From: a bacterium
GTDB taxonomy: Bacteria; Actinomycetota; Thermoleophilia; Solirubrobacterales; 70-9
NCBI GenBank assembly: GCA_002919115.1
Contig: PKER01000009.1
Location: 1 to 30,925, forward strand
Reading direction: 5' to 3'
Length of the DNA: 30,925 bases
Part shown: positions 7,275 to 15,063 of the stretch, piece after piece
How positions within the stretch are numbered: position 1 is the first letter of the stretch
How the letters are laid out: each line of letters begins with the position of its first letter
Translations under genes and position numbers: made by a program
The notes under the pieces: model-generated
Told to the model about the DNA's origin: nothing
What the model saw: the letters and a program-made list of their open reading frames with translations, nothing else
Databases searched by the model: none

Positions 7275-8456
7275 TCAGGCCTGGCCCGCGGCCGCCTGCG
7301 CGGCCGCAGCGTTGCCGTCGGCCGCCGCGGCCGGGTTCTCGAAGCCGAGCGCCTCCTCGGGCGACACGTAGTCGAAGCCCGTGTCCCGCGCGACGGCGGG
7401 GTGCGTGACCGAGCCGCTCGCGACGTTGATGCCGGGCCGCAGCCCGGGGTCGCGCCGCACGGCCTCGGCGACGCCGAGGTCGGCGAGCGCCAGCGCGTAC
7501 GGCAGGGTCGCGTTCGTGAGCGCGTACGTCGAGGTGATCGGCACCGCGCCCGGCATGTTGGTCACGCAGTAGTGGATGATCCCGTCGACCTCGTAGGTCG
7601 GGTCCGAGTGCGTCGTCGGCCGCGACGTCTCGAAGCAGCCGCCCTGGTCGATCGCGACGTCCACGAGCACCGCGCTCGGCTTGAGCAGCTTGAGCTGCTC
7701 GCGGGTGATGACCTTGGGCGCGGCCGCGCCGGGTACGAGCACCGCGCCGATCACCAGATCGACGGTCGGCAGCCGCTCCTCGATCGACAGGGTCGAGCTG
7801 TAGATGGTGGAGGCCCGGCCCGAGAACGCGATGTCCAGCTCGCGCAGGCGGTCGATGTTCTTGTCGTAGACGAAGACGTCCGCCTCCATGCCGATCGCGA
7901 TGAAGGCGGCGTTCATGCCCACGGCGCCGCCGCCGATGATCATCACGTTCGCCGGCGCGACGCCGGGGACCCCGCCGAGCAGGATGCCGCGGCCGCCGAG
8001 CGGCTTCTCCAGCATGAACGCGCCCGCCTGGGTGGCGATCCGGCCCGCGATCTCCGACATCGGCGCGAGCAGCGGCAGCCGCCCGTGGCGGTCCTCGACC
8101 GTCTCGTACGCGATGCAGGTCGCGCCACTCTCGCAGAGCGCCCTCGTGAGCTCGGGGGCGGGCGCCAGGTGCAGGTAGGTGAAGAGCACGTGCTCGGGGC
8201 GCAGCATCGCGACCTCCGGCATCTGCGGCTCCTTGACCTTGAGGATCATCTCGGCCTCGCCGAAGACGTCCTCGGCGGTGGGCACTATGCGCGCCCCCTG
8301 CGCCTCGTAGTCGGCGTCGCTGATCGCGCTGCCCTCGCCCGCGCCGGACTGGACGTACACCTCGTGGCCGTGCTCGACCAGCTCGCGGACGCCGACGGGG
8401 GTCAGCGCGACCCTGTACTCATCGGCCTTGATCTCGGTAGGGACTCCAACTTTCAA
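7275..8456 (-). CDS. ald: Alanine dehydrogenase
   Basis: A 393-residue enzyme interconverting L-alanine with pyruvate, ammonium and NADH. Family marks are MKVGVPTEIK at the start, the pyruvate-binding lysine region LKVKEP, the active histidine region FTYLHLAP, the NAD loop IIGGGAVGMNAA and VDVAIDQGGCFETSRPTTH. The last 20 residues are an Ala-rich tail beyond the usual end. The start is TTG (8454-8456); GAGGTG lies only 4 nt upstream, but no ATG or GTG in frame keeps the conserved first residues. It is 22 nt behind the PucR gene and in one operon with an aminotransferase. That suggests recycling of alanine formed by pyruvate-linked transamination. Confidence 0.93.
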   Translation of the reverse strand: MKVGVPTEIKADEYRVALTPVGVRELVEHGHEVYVQSGAGEGSAISDADYEAQGARIVPTAEDVFGEAEMILKVKEPQMPEVAMLRPEHVLFTYLHLAPAPELTRALCESGATCIAYETVEDRHGRLPLLAPMSEIAGRIATQAGAFMLEKPLGGRGILLGGVPGVAPANVMIIGGGAVGMNAAFIAIGMEADVFVYDKNIDRLRELDIAFSGRASTIYSSTLSIEERLPTVDLVIGAVLVPGAAAPKVITREQLKLLKPSAVLVDVAIDQGGCFETSRPTTHSDPTYEVDGIIHYCVTNMPGAVPITSTYALTNATLPYALALADLGVAEAVRRDPGLRPGINVASGSVTHPAVARDTGFDYVSPEEALGFENPAAAADGNAAAAQAAAGQA

Positions 8457-8478
8457 CGGTCACCTCGCTCCCTGAGCC

Positions 8479-10044
8479 TCACTTGACGAGTTCGCGCGCC
8501 TGAAGTGCCAGCCAAAGCTCGATCCGATCCGTGGCGCGCCCGAGGTCGCGACCGGTGAGCTCCTCGATCTTGCGGATCCGGTACCGGAGCGTGTGCCGGT
8601 GGCAGTACAGCTGCCGCGCCGCGCGCTCCCAGTTGCCGTTGTTCTCGATGAAGGCCTCGAGCGAGCGCAGAAGCTCTCCCCCGTACTCGCCCTCGCCGCG
8701 CTCGATCGGCTCGAGCAGGCCGTCCGCATACAGCCGCAGGGCCTCGTCGTCCTGGAGGGCGAGCAGCAGCGTGAACGCGCCGAGGTCGCGGTGCGAGGCG
8801 ACGTCCGGCGCGTCGCCGTTCTCGTTGAACGACGTGGCCTCGAGCGCGCAGCGCGCCTCGTGGAAGCCGCGGCGCAGCGATCCCACGCTGACCGGCCGGC
8901 TGGCCGCGGCACGCACCTCGGGCGCCGTGGGCAACAGCGCGCTGCGGGCGTGGCGCGCGATCTCGATCGGGTCGCGGTCGCCCGGCACGATCGCGCACAA
9001 AAGCGGGCTGCCGGCCGCAGCCGTGGTCGCGACGAGCGCGGCCACGCCCTGCTCGTCGAGCGCGCCCTCGAGGACGGGCTCCGCCCCCGTCGGGTCCTCG
9101 AGCTCGAAGACCAGCACGGCGCCCTCCTCGTGGATCCCGAAGGGGCGCAGGCGCCCGCCGAGCTCCTGCGGGGTGAAGCGCCCGCTCAGCGCGTCGGCGA
9201 GCAGGTCGCCGGCCAGGCGGCGCTCGGTCTCCCGCACGACGCGCTCGCGCATGAGCTCGAGCCCGACCACGATCGAGGCCTGGCGCGCGATCAGGCGCTC
9301 GAAGTCGCCGAGCGGCGAGCGCTCGCTCACGACCACGAGCCAGCCCGCGGCGGGCGCGCCGCGGCGACCGGGCACCGGCACCGCGAGCGCGCGGTCGCGC
9401 AGCGTCGACTGGTCCGGCTCGAACGCCGCCGGGGGACGCCCCTGAGCGTTGCGCTCGGCGAGCTCGGCGCCGAGCGCCTTGGCCGTGGCGGGCGTGACCA
9501 CGCCGCGCTGCGGGTGCCGCGCGACCTCCTCGCCCGTGCCGTCGAAGACGATCGCCGCCCCGCCGATCGAGCCCGCGATGGAAGTCGTGATCCCGCGCAG
9601 GCCGGCGTCCTCGATCACGAGGCGCTCGAGCCGCTCGTGCACCTGCGTGCTGCGCTCGAGCAGGTCGTAATGCTCGTTGACCAGGGTCCGCGCCGCGCGC
9701 TCGGTGATCGCGATGAACGGCATCTCGTAGGGGACCTCGAAGAGCGGCATGGCCCGCTCTTGGGCCGCCTCGAGCAGCGCCTTCGGCAGCCGCTTGTGGT
9801 CGAAGCCCGTGCCGAAGCCGAGGCCCGCGACGCCGGCCTCGTCCAGCAGCGCGACGAACCGCCGCAGGGCGTCGTCGGTCTCCAGCCGGTACCCCGTGGT
9901 CAGGACGAGCTCGCCACCGAGCAGCCAGGGCGTGGGGTCGGGGTGCTCGGTGGAATGGACCCACCGGAGGCGACGGTCGCCGTTCTCAGCGCCGGCGGCC
10001 AGCTCAAGGCCGCAGTCGGATACGAGCGACGAGACGGTGAGCAT
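8479..10044 (-). CDS. PucR-family transcriptional regulator
   Basis: A 521-residue regulator. The N-terminal PucR domain (about 1-125) contains TEHPDPTPWLLGGELVLTTGY. The middle (about 130-400) resembles a GAF/CdaR-type ligand-sensing region. The C-terminal helix-turn-helix reads NGNWERAARQLYCHRHTLRYRIRKIEEL (about 465-495). PucR proteins typically control purine, amine or amino acid catabolism in response to metabolites. It sits inside the operon between aminotransferase and alanine dehydrogenase, so it probably controls this operon, and perhaps the divergent transporter, through sites at 11497-11631. The ATG at 10044 has only a weak purine-rich site upstream. The upstream hairpin over the aminotransferase stop may keep its level low. 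Confidence 0.9.
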   Translation of the reverse strand: MLTVSSLVSDCGLELAAGAENGDRRLRWVHSTEHPDPTPWLLGGELVLTTGYRLETDDALRRFVALLDEAGVAGLGFGTGFDHKRLPKALLEAAQERAMPLFEVPYEMPFIAITERAARTLVNEHYDLLERSTQVHERLERLVIEDAGLRGITTSIAGSIGGAAIVFDGTGEEVARHPQRGVVTPATAKALGAELAERNAQGRPPAAFEPDQSTLRDRALAVPVPGRRGAPAAGWLVVVSERSPLGDFERLIARQASIVVGLELMRERVVRETERRLAGDLLADALSGRFTPQELGGRLRPFGIHEEGAVLVFELEDPTGAEPVLEGALDEQGVAALVATTAAAGSPLLCAIVPGDRDPIEIARHARSALLPTAPEVRAAASRPVSVGSLRRGFHEARCALEATSFNENGDAPDVASHRDLGAFTLLLALQDDEALRLYADGLLEPIERGEGEYGGELLRSLEAFIENNGNWERAARQLYCHRHTLRYRIRKIEELTGRDLGRATDRIELWLALQARELVK

Positions 10045-10066
10045 CGCCCCGGCGGGTCCGAACCCA

Positions 10067-10089
10067 GCGCGGGGCGATCAGCCCCGCGC
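10067..10089 (-). other. 9-bp perfect hairpin enclosing the aminotransferase stop codon
   Basis: GCGCGGGGC (10067-10075) and GCCCCGCGC (10081-10089) pair perfectly around a 5-nt loop that contains the TGA of the aminotransferase gene. No T tract follows, so this is not a standard terminator. It could stabilise the upstream mRNA or reduce read-through into pucR. Confidence 0.55.
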
Positions 10090-11469
10090 CTGCACCTTCT
10101 GCCAGGCCTCCTCGAGAACGGGCCGCAGGACCCCCTCGATCTCCTCGAACTGCTCGGTGTCGCAGATCAAGGGCGGCGAGAGCTGGACGACGGGGTCGCC
10201 GCGGTCGTCCGCGCGGCAGATCAGGCCGCGGCGGTAGAGCTCCCCGGAGAGGAAGCCGCGCAGGAGCCACTCCGACTCCTCGTCGTTGAAGGTCTCCTTC
10301 GTCTCCTGGTCCTTGACGAGCTCGATGGCGTGGAAGAACCCGGCGCCGCGGACGTCGCCCACGATCGGGATGTCGCGCAGCCCCTCGAGCATCTGCCGGA
10401 ACTCGGCCTCGCGCTCGCGCACGTGGCCGCAGATGTCCTCGCGCTCGAAGATGTCGAGGTTGGCGAGCGCGGCCGCGGCGGCGACCGGGTGCCCCGCGAA
10501 CGTGAACCCGTGGACGAACGAGTTCGTGCCCTCGCTGAACGGCTCGAAGACCTTGTCCGAGGCGATCAGGGCGCCCATCGGCGCGTAGGCCGAGGTGATG
10601 CCCTTCGCCGTCGTGATCAGGTCGGGCTGGTAGCCATACCGCTCGCAGCCGAAGTAGTAGCCGATGCGGCCCCAGGCGCAGATGACCTCGTCGGAGATCA
10701 GCAGCACGTCGTACTCGTCGCAGATCTCCCGCACGCGCTGGAAGTAGCCCTCCTGCGGCGTGAAGCAGCCGCCGGCGTTCTGGACCGGCTCGAGGATCAC
10801 CGCGGCGACGGTCTCCGGGCCCTCGAACTCGATGCGCTCGGCGATCTTGTCGGCGGCCCAGAGCGGGTCGCGGTCCTCCGGCCAGCGGTACTCGTTCGTG
10901 TTCGGCACGTGGCAGCCGCCGGGCGCGAACGGCTCGAACGGCGCGCGCAGCGGCGTGAGGCCGGTGGCCGAGAGGGCGCCCATGCTGGTGCCGTGGTAGG
11001 CGATCTCGCGGGCGATGACCTTGTGCTTCTGGCCCTTGCCCTGGAGGCGGAAGTACTGGCGGGCCAGCTTCAGCGCGGACTCGACCGCCTCGCTGCCGCC
11101 GGAGGTGAAGAAGACGTGGTTGAGGTCACCGGGCGCGAGCTCGGCGATCCGCGCCGCGAGCTCGATCGCGCGCGGGTGCGCGTAGCTCCAGTTGGTGGTG
11201 AAGTCGAGCTCGGCTACCTGGCGGGCCATCGCCTCGCCGATCTCGGTGCGCCCGTGGCCGATGTTCGAGCAGAAGAGCCCGGAGAGGCCATCCAGGTAGC
11301 GGTTGCCTTCGACGTCCCAGACGTACGGCCCCTCGCCGCGCTCGATGATCGGGATGGGATGCTCGTCGTCGTACCCGCCCATGCGCGTGAAGTGCATCCA
11401 CAGGTGCTTTCGTGCGAGCTCCTGAAGCTGCGCGCTCCGCGTTTCGGTGGATGCAGTGCTGGTGGCCAT
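10078..11469 (-). CDS. Class III omega-aminotransferase (putrescine-type)
   Basis: A 463-residue PLP-dependent class III aminotransferase. Motifs seen: the cofactor phosphate loop SGGSEAVE (123-130), Y158-H159-G160, the PLP-contacting D260-E261 in LLISDEV and the Schiff-base lysine K289 in TTAKGITSAYAPMGA. FTRMGGY and LDGLSGLFCSNIGHG near the start fit the omega-amino acid/putrescine (SpuC-like) branch. The likely role is transfer of the amino group from putrescine or another omega-amine to pyruvate. Neighbouring alanine dehydrogenase, aminobutyraldehyde dehydrogenase and PotABCD genes support this. Taurine- or beta-alanine:pyruvate aminotransferase are alternatives. The ATG at 11469 follows GGAGGCGGAG. 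It is the first gene of the minus-strand operon. Confidence 0.9.
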   Translation of the reverse strand: MATSTASTETRSAQLQELARKHLWMHFTRMGGYDDEHPIPIIERGEGPYVWDVEGNRYLDGLSGLFCSNIGHGRTEIGEAMARQVAELDFTTNWSYAHPRAIELAARIAELAPGDLNHVFFTSGGSEAVESALKLARQYFRLQGKGQKHKVIAREIAYHGTSMGALSATGLTPLRAPFEPFAPGGCHVPNTNEYRWPEDRDPLWAADKIAERIEFEGPETVAAVILEPVQNAGGCFTPQEGYFQRVREICDEYDVLLISDEVICAWGRIGYYFGCERYGYQPDLITTAKGITSAYAPMGALIASDKVFEPFSEGTNSFVHGFTFAGHPVAAAAALANLDIFEREDICGHVREREAEFRQMLEGLRDIPIVGDVRGAGFFHAIELVKDQETKETFNDEESEWLLRGFLSGELYRRGLICRADDRGDPVVQLSPPLICDTEQFEEIEGVLRPVLEEAWQKVQARG

Positions 11470-11505
11470 TTACTCCGCCTCCGTGTCGAGTTGGAATCCG
11501 ACGTT

Positions 11506-11631
11506 CCGTACAACCGTAGCCCGAGACGAAATCGCATACAAGCGATGTACGGTTCAACGTCGCGGCGCCGCTTTATACGTTCTGTACAAGCTGGTTTGGA
11601 CGTTTTGGGAGTTTCGCCCCTTGCGTGTACG
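11506..11631. promoter_or_regulatory. Four phased TGTAC boxes in the divergent control region
   Basis: TGTAC occurs at 11508-11512 (minus strand), 11546-11550, 11583-11587 and 11626-11630, about 38, 37 and 43 bp apart. The first two are extended inverted copies, each TGTACGG followed closely by AACGTCG. They are likely binding sites for a regulator of both directions. Confidence 0.45.
11513..11541 (-). promoter_or_regulatory. Candidate promoter of the aminotransferase operon
   Basis: On the minus strand TTGTAT (11536-11541) and TACGGT (11513-11518) are 17 nt apart, giving a start near 11506 and a leader of about 37 nt. The -10 overlaps the first TGTACGG repeat, as a repressor site would. Confidence 0.4.
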
Positions 11632-11649
11632 TGGACCTGCCCCTAGCCT
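11621..11649 (+). promoter_or_regulatory. Candidate promoter of potADBC
   Basis: TTGCGT (11621-11626), a 17-nt spacer and TAGCCT (11644-11649) match the promoter at 452-480 closely. A TGTAC box at 11626-11630 overlaps the -35. The leader would be about 80 nt. Confidence 0.5.
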
Positions 11650-11737
11650 GAGCGGAAAGTGAGGCGCGCGAACGCTAGACGAGCCGTAGCAAGCGGGCCC
11701 ACCGGCGAGCGGGAGAAGAGAGAACGGAGGAGGCGGT

Positions 11738-12946
11738 TTGGACGGAACGGCGGCTGATCCGAGGGCCGCGAACGGCGCCGGCAGCACACCCAGCGTCTCG
11801 CTGCGGGGGGTGAGCAAGGCATTCGGCGACTTCGTCGCCGTCCAGGAGATGGACCTGGACATCGCGCAGGGCGAGTTCTTCACGATGCTCGGCCCCTCGG
11901 GCTGCGGCAAGACGACGACCCTGCGGATGATCGCCGGCTTCGAGGAGCCGACCACCGGGCAGATCTTCATCGACGGGCAGAGCGTCGAGGACCTCCCCGC
12001 GCACAAGCGCCCGACCAATACGGTCTTCCAGAGCTACGCGCTCTTCCCCCACCTCAGCGTCGGCGAGAACGTCGCCTTCGGGCTCAAGCGCAAGGGCGTG
12101 CCCAAGGACGAGATCGACCGCCGCGTCCGCGAGGAGCTGGAGCGCGTCGGCCTCGCCCAGCACATCAACCGCAAGCCGTCCCAGCTCTCGGGCGGCATGC
12201 AGCAGCGCGTCGCGCTCGCGCGGGCGCTCGTCAACCTCCCCAAGGTGCTGCTCTTGGACGAGCCGCTCGGCGCCCTCGACCTCAAGCTTCGCAAGGGCCT
12301 GCAGATCGAGCTCAAGCGCATCCAGCGCGAGGTCGGCATCACGTTCATCTACGTGACGCACGACCAGGAGGAGGCGCTCACGATGTCCGACCGCATCGCG
12401 GTCATGAACGAGGGGCGCATCGAGCAGTGCGACGCCCCGGTGGCCGTGTACGAGAAGCCCGCGACCACGTTCGTGGCCGGGTTCATCGGCGTCTCCAACC
12501 TGATGCCGGCGGTCGTCGAGCACGTGAACGGCACCCGCGCGCGGGTGCGGCTCGACGCGGGCATCGAGATCGAGGCCGAGAACAACGGCCTGCAGACCGG
12601 CGACCGCTGCCACGCGGTCGTCCGGCCCGAGAAGCTGCGCATCGACGCGCGCGACGGGACCCCGCCGGACGGCTGGCCGCGGGTCGACGGCGTGGTCGAG
12701 TCGTCCGTGTACCTCGGCACCTCGACGCAGATCGTGGTGCGTCTGGCCGGTGACGTGCCGATGACGGTGCTGGTCCCGAACTCCGACGAGCGCGAGCGCA
12801 ACCGGCTGCCCGGCGGCGGCGCGGACGTGCGCCTGAGCTGGGCGCCCGAGCACATCCACCTCGTGCGCGAGTCCGGCACCGCGCCCGCGGCCGCCGCCCA
12901 GCGCGAACCCGAAACTCAAATCGCCCAGGAGGCAACCACCCAGTGA
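11738..12946 (+). CDS. potA: Polyamine ABC transporter ATPase
   Basis: A 402-residue ABC ATPase powering the importer encoded by the next three genes. Walker A is GPSGCGKTT (52-60), the Q-loop is FQSYALFPH, the signature is LSGGMQQR (150-157), Walker B is VLLLDEP (170-176) and the switch histidine is in YVTHDQEEA (H208). The C-terminal part (about 260-375) is a TOBE domain as in PotA, followed by an Ala/Gln-rich tail. The start is TTG (11738) with GGAGGAGG 4 nt upstream. It diverges from the aminotransferase operon, and its stop overlaps the GTG of the binding-protein gene. Confidence 0.93.
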   Translation: MDGTAADPRAANGAGSTPSVSLRGVSKAFGDFVAVQEMDLDIAQGEFFTMLGPSGCGKTTTLRMIAGFEEPTTGQIFIDGQSVEDLPAHKRPTNTVFQSYALFPHLSVGENVAFGLKRKGVPKDEIDRRVREELERVGLAQHINRKPSQLSGGMQQRVALARALVNLPKVLLLDEPLGALDLKLRKGLQIELKRIQREVGITFIYVTHDQEEALTMSDRIAVMNEGRIEQCDAPVAVYEKPATTFVAGFIGVSNLMPAVVEHVNGTRARVRLDAGIEIEAENNGLQTGDRCHAVVRPEKLRIDARDGTPPDGWPRVDGVVESSVYLGTSTQIVVRLAGDVPMTVLVPNSDERERNRLPGGGADVRLSWAPEHIHLVRESGTAPAAAAQREPETQIAQEATTQ

Positions 12947-14115
12947 CCGAGAGAGAGGCGGGCCCCATGAAGGGCTTCAAGAAGCTGCTGTTCGGCGTGG
13001 CGATGCTGATCGCCGCGCTCGTCGTGGCCGCGTGCGGCAGCGAAGGCGGAATCGAGGGAGGCAAGGACGAAGGCGAGGTCCCGGTCGCCAAGGCCGAGGG
13101 CGAGCCCTCGGGGACGGTCAAGATCGCGAACTGGCCCTTCTACATCGACCGCAAGACCGTCCCCGAGTTCGAGCGGGAGACCGGGATCAAGGTGCAGTAC
13201 GTCGAGGAGGTCAACGACAACAACGACTTCCTCGCCAAGGTCCAGCCGCAGCTCCAGCGGGGTGAGTCGGGCGGCCGCGACATCATGATCGTCACCGACT
13301 GGATGGCGAACCGGATGCGCGAGCTGGGCTACCTCCAGGACTTCGACGAGGAAGCGATCGCGCCGGCGAAGGCGAACCTGGTGCCGCAGCTTGCGAGCCC
13401 CGCGTTCGACCCGGAGCGCAAGTTCTCGCTGCCGTGGCAGAGCGGCATGACGGGCCTCGTCGTCAACAAGGCCAAGGCGCCCGACGTCACCTCGATCAAC
13501 GACCTCTTCGACCCGAAGTACAAGGGCCGGGTCGAGATGCTCAACGAGATGCGCGACACCGTGCCGCTCGTGATGATGGCCGACGGCGTCCGCCCGGAGG
13601 ACGCCACCGAGGAAGACTGGATGAACACCATCGAGAAGATCCGCGAGGCGGCCGAGTCCGGGCAGATCCGCAAGTTCACGGGCAACGACTACACCCGTGA
13701 CCTGGCCAACGGCGACGCCGTCGCGGTGATCGGCTGGTCCGGCGACGCGGTCCAGCTCCAGGCGGACAACCCGGACATCCAGTTCGTGATGCCCGACGAG
13801 GGCTGCACGCTGTGGTCGGACAACATGGTCATCCCGGTGGGCGCGCCGAACCCGACCGCGGCCTACGCCTGGATGAACTACGTCTACGACCCGGAGAACC
13901 AGGCCCAGATCGCGGACTACAACTACTACTTCACCCCGGTCAAGGGCACGAAGGAGGTGCTCGAGCGCATGGGCTCGGACGCCGCGAAGAGCGAGCTCGT
14001 GTTCCCGACCGAGGAGTACACCGCCAACTGCTCGACCCAGGACGAGCCGCCGGGAGGCCCCGAGGTCGTGCGCAAGGTCGAGCAGGCCTGGCAGGACGTG
14101 ATCACTGGCGCGTGA
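12943..14115 (+). CDS. potD: Polyamine-binding lipoprotein of the ABC transporter
   Basis: A 390-residue extracellular solute-binding lipoprotein that delivers polyamine to the membrane complex. The signal peptide is MKGFKKLLFGVAMLIAALVVAACGS with the lipobox cysteine at residue 31. The mature domain starts with SGTVKIANWPFYID, the PotD/PotF pattern, and contains LPWQSGMTGLVVN and the late YAWMNYVYDPENQAQIADY. The GTG at 12943 has AGGAGG 10 nt upstream and overlaps the potA stop. The ATG at 12967, with a weaker site, would give a more usual signal peptide and is a real alternative. Putrescine, spermidine or a related cation is expected; the preference cannot be decided by eye. Confidence 0.9.
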   Translation: MTEREAGPMKGFKKLLFGVAMLIAALVVAACGSEGGIEGGKDEGEVPVAKAEGEPSGTVKIANWPFYIDRKTVPEFERETGIKVQYVEEVNDNNDFLAKVQPQLQRGESGGRDIMIVTDWMANRMRELGYLQDFDEEAIAPAKANLVPQLASPAFDPERKFSLPWQSGMTGLVVNKAKAPDVTSINDLFDPKYKGRVEMLNEMRDTVPLVMMADGVRPEDATEEDWMNTIEKIREAAESGQIRKFTGNDYTRDLANGDAVAVIGWSGDAVQLQADNPDIQFVMPDEGCTLWSDNMVIPVGAPNPTAAYAWMNYVYDPENQAQIADYNYYFTPVKGTKEVLERMGSDAAKSELVFPTEEYTANCSTQDEPPGGPEVVRKVEQAWQDVITGA

Positions 14116-14155
14116 TCGGCGGCTGATCGACGCGCACTCAGGGAGGCACGCAGGG

Positions 14156-14194
14156 ATGAAGACGGCGACGGACCGCACGGAGGGGAGCCGGTGA
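14156..14194 (+). CDS. 12-codon leader ORF overlapping the potB start
   Basis: An ATG at 14156 is preceded by GGGAGG (14141-14146, 9-nt spacing). It encodes 12 codons (MKTATDRTEGSR) ending in a TGA that overlaps the potB GTG as GTGA. It is out of frame with potB. It may couple translation of potB to upstream ribosomes. The peptide itself resembles nothing I know. Confidence 0.35.
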   Translation: MKTATDRTEGSR

Positions 14195-15063
14195 GCACGG
14201 TCCGTCGCCGTCTTGTGCCCTACTTCCTGATGGGGCCGGGCCTCGTCTGGCTCATCCTCTTCTTCGTCGTCCCCCTCTACTTCATGGGGCGGCTCGCGCT
14301 CGAGTCGGGCACGCTCGCCACCGGCTTCGAGTTCACCTGGGAGTTCGCGAACTTCACCGACTCGTTCGACCGCTTCGACGAGCAGTTCGTGCGCTCGTTC
14401 GTGTACGCGGGGGTGGCGACGGTGATCGCGCTCCTGATCGCCTACCCGCTCGCCTACGCGATCGCGTTCCGCGGCGGGCGCTGGAAGAACGCCCTGCTGC
14501 TCGCGGTGGTGGCGCCGTTCTTCACGACGTACCTGATCCGCACGATCGCGTGGACGACGATCCTGAGCGACGACAGCGTGATCGTGGACGTCCTGAAGGC
14601 GGTCGGGCTGCTCGGCGACGAGGGGCGCCTGCTGGCGACGCCCACCGCCGTGATCGCGGGCCTCGTCTACAACTTCCTGCCCTTCATGGTGCTCCCCATC
14701 TACTCCAGCCTGGAGCGCATCGACGTCCGCCTGATCGAGGCGGCGAAGGACCTGTACGCGTCGGCGCGGGTGGCGTTCTGGAAGGTCACCCTGCCCCTGT
14801 CGATGCCGGGCGTCGTCGCGGGCACGCTGCTCACCTTCATCCCCGCCGCCGGCGACTACGTCAACGCCTTCTTCCTCGGCTCGATCAACCAGTCGATGAT
14901 CGGGAACCGCATCCAGTCGCTGTACTTGATGGAGCTCGACTACCCGACGGCGGCGGCGCTGTCGTTCATCCTGATGGCGGCGATCCTCGCTGTCGTCGTG
15001 GTGTACATCCGCTTCGCGGGCGCTGAGGCGCTCATGGGCGACGAGGGGGAGCAGCGCGCATGA
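14191..15063 (+). CDS. potB: Polyamine ABC transporter permease
   Basis: A 290-residue inner-membrane permease with about six membrane segments; the first is YFLMGPGLVWLILFFVVPLYF. The coupling loop that touches the ATPase is EAAKDLYASARVAFWKVTLPLSMPGV. IRTIAWTTIL and LTFIPAAGDYVN are typical of PotB. The GTG at 14191 has an AGGGGAG site, and its stop overlaps the potC ATG. Confidence 0.93.
   Translation: MSTVRRRLVPYFLMGPGLVWLILFFVVPLYFMGRLALESGTLATGFEFTWEFANFTDSFDRFDEQFVRSFVYAGVATVIALLIAYPLAYAIAFRGGRWKNALLLAVVAPFFTTYLIRTIAWTTILSDDSVIVDVLKAVGLLGDEGRLLATPTAVIAGLVYNFLPFMVLPIYSSLERIDVRLIEAAKDLYASARVAFWKVTLPLSMPGVVAGTLLTFIPAAGDYVNAFFLGSINQSMIGNRIQSLYLMELDYPTAAALSFILMAAILAVVVVYIRFAGAEALMGDEGEQRA

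Noticed and set aside
3315..8486. A 1723-codon plus-strand open frame
   Set aside because: It is antisense to the SpdH-like, aldehyde dehydrogenase and alanine dehydrogenase genes, all with clear family motifs. The translation is Arg/Ala/Val/Asp-rich with no domain, as expected from GC-rich codon shadows.
10078..11469. Taurine:pyruvate aminotransferase as primary call
   Set aside because: Pairing with alanine dehydrogenase would fit, but no sulfoacetaldehyde acetyltransferase or taurine transporter is present, whereas polyamine transporter and aminoaldehyde dehydrogenase genes are adjacent.
11675..14178. Long minus-strand frames opposite potA and potD
   Set aside because: The plus-strand products have full ABC ATPase and binding-protein motifs; the minus products are repetitive Asp/Val/Arg/Leu sequence.
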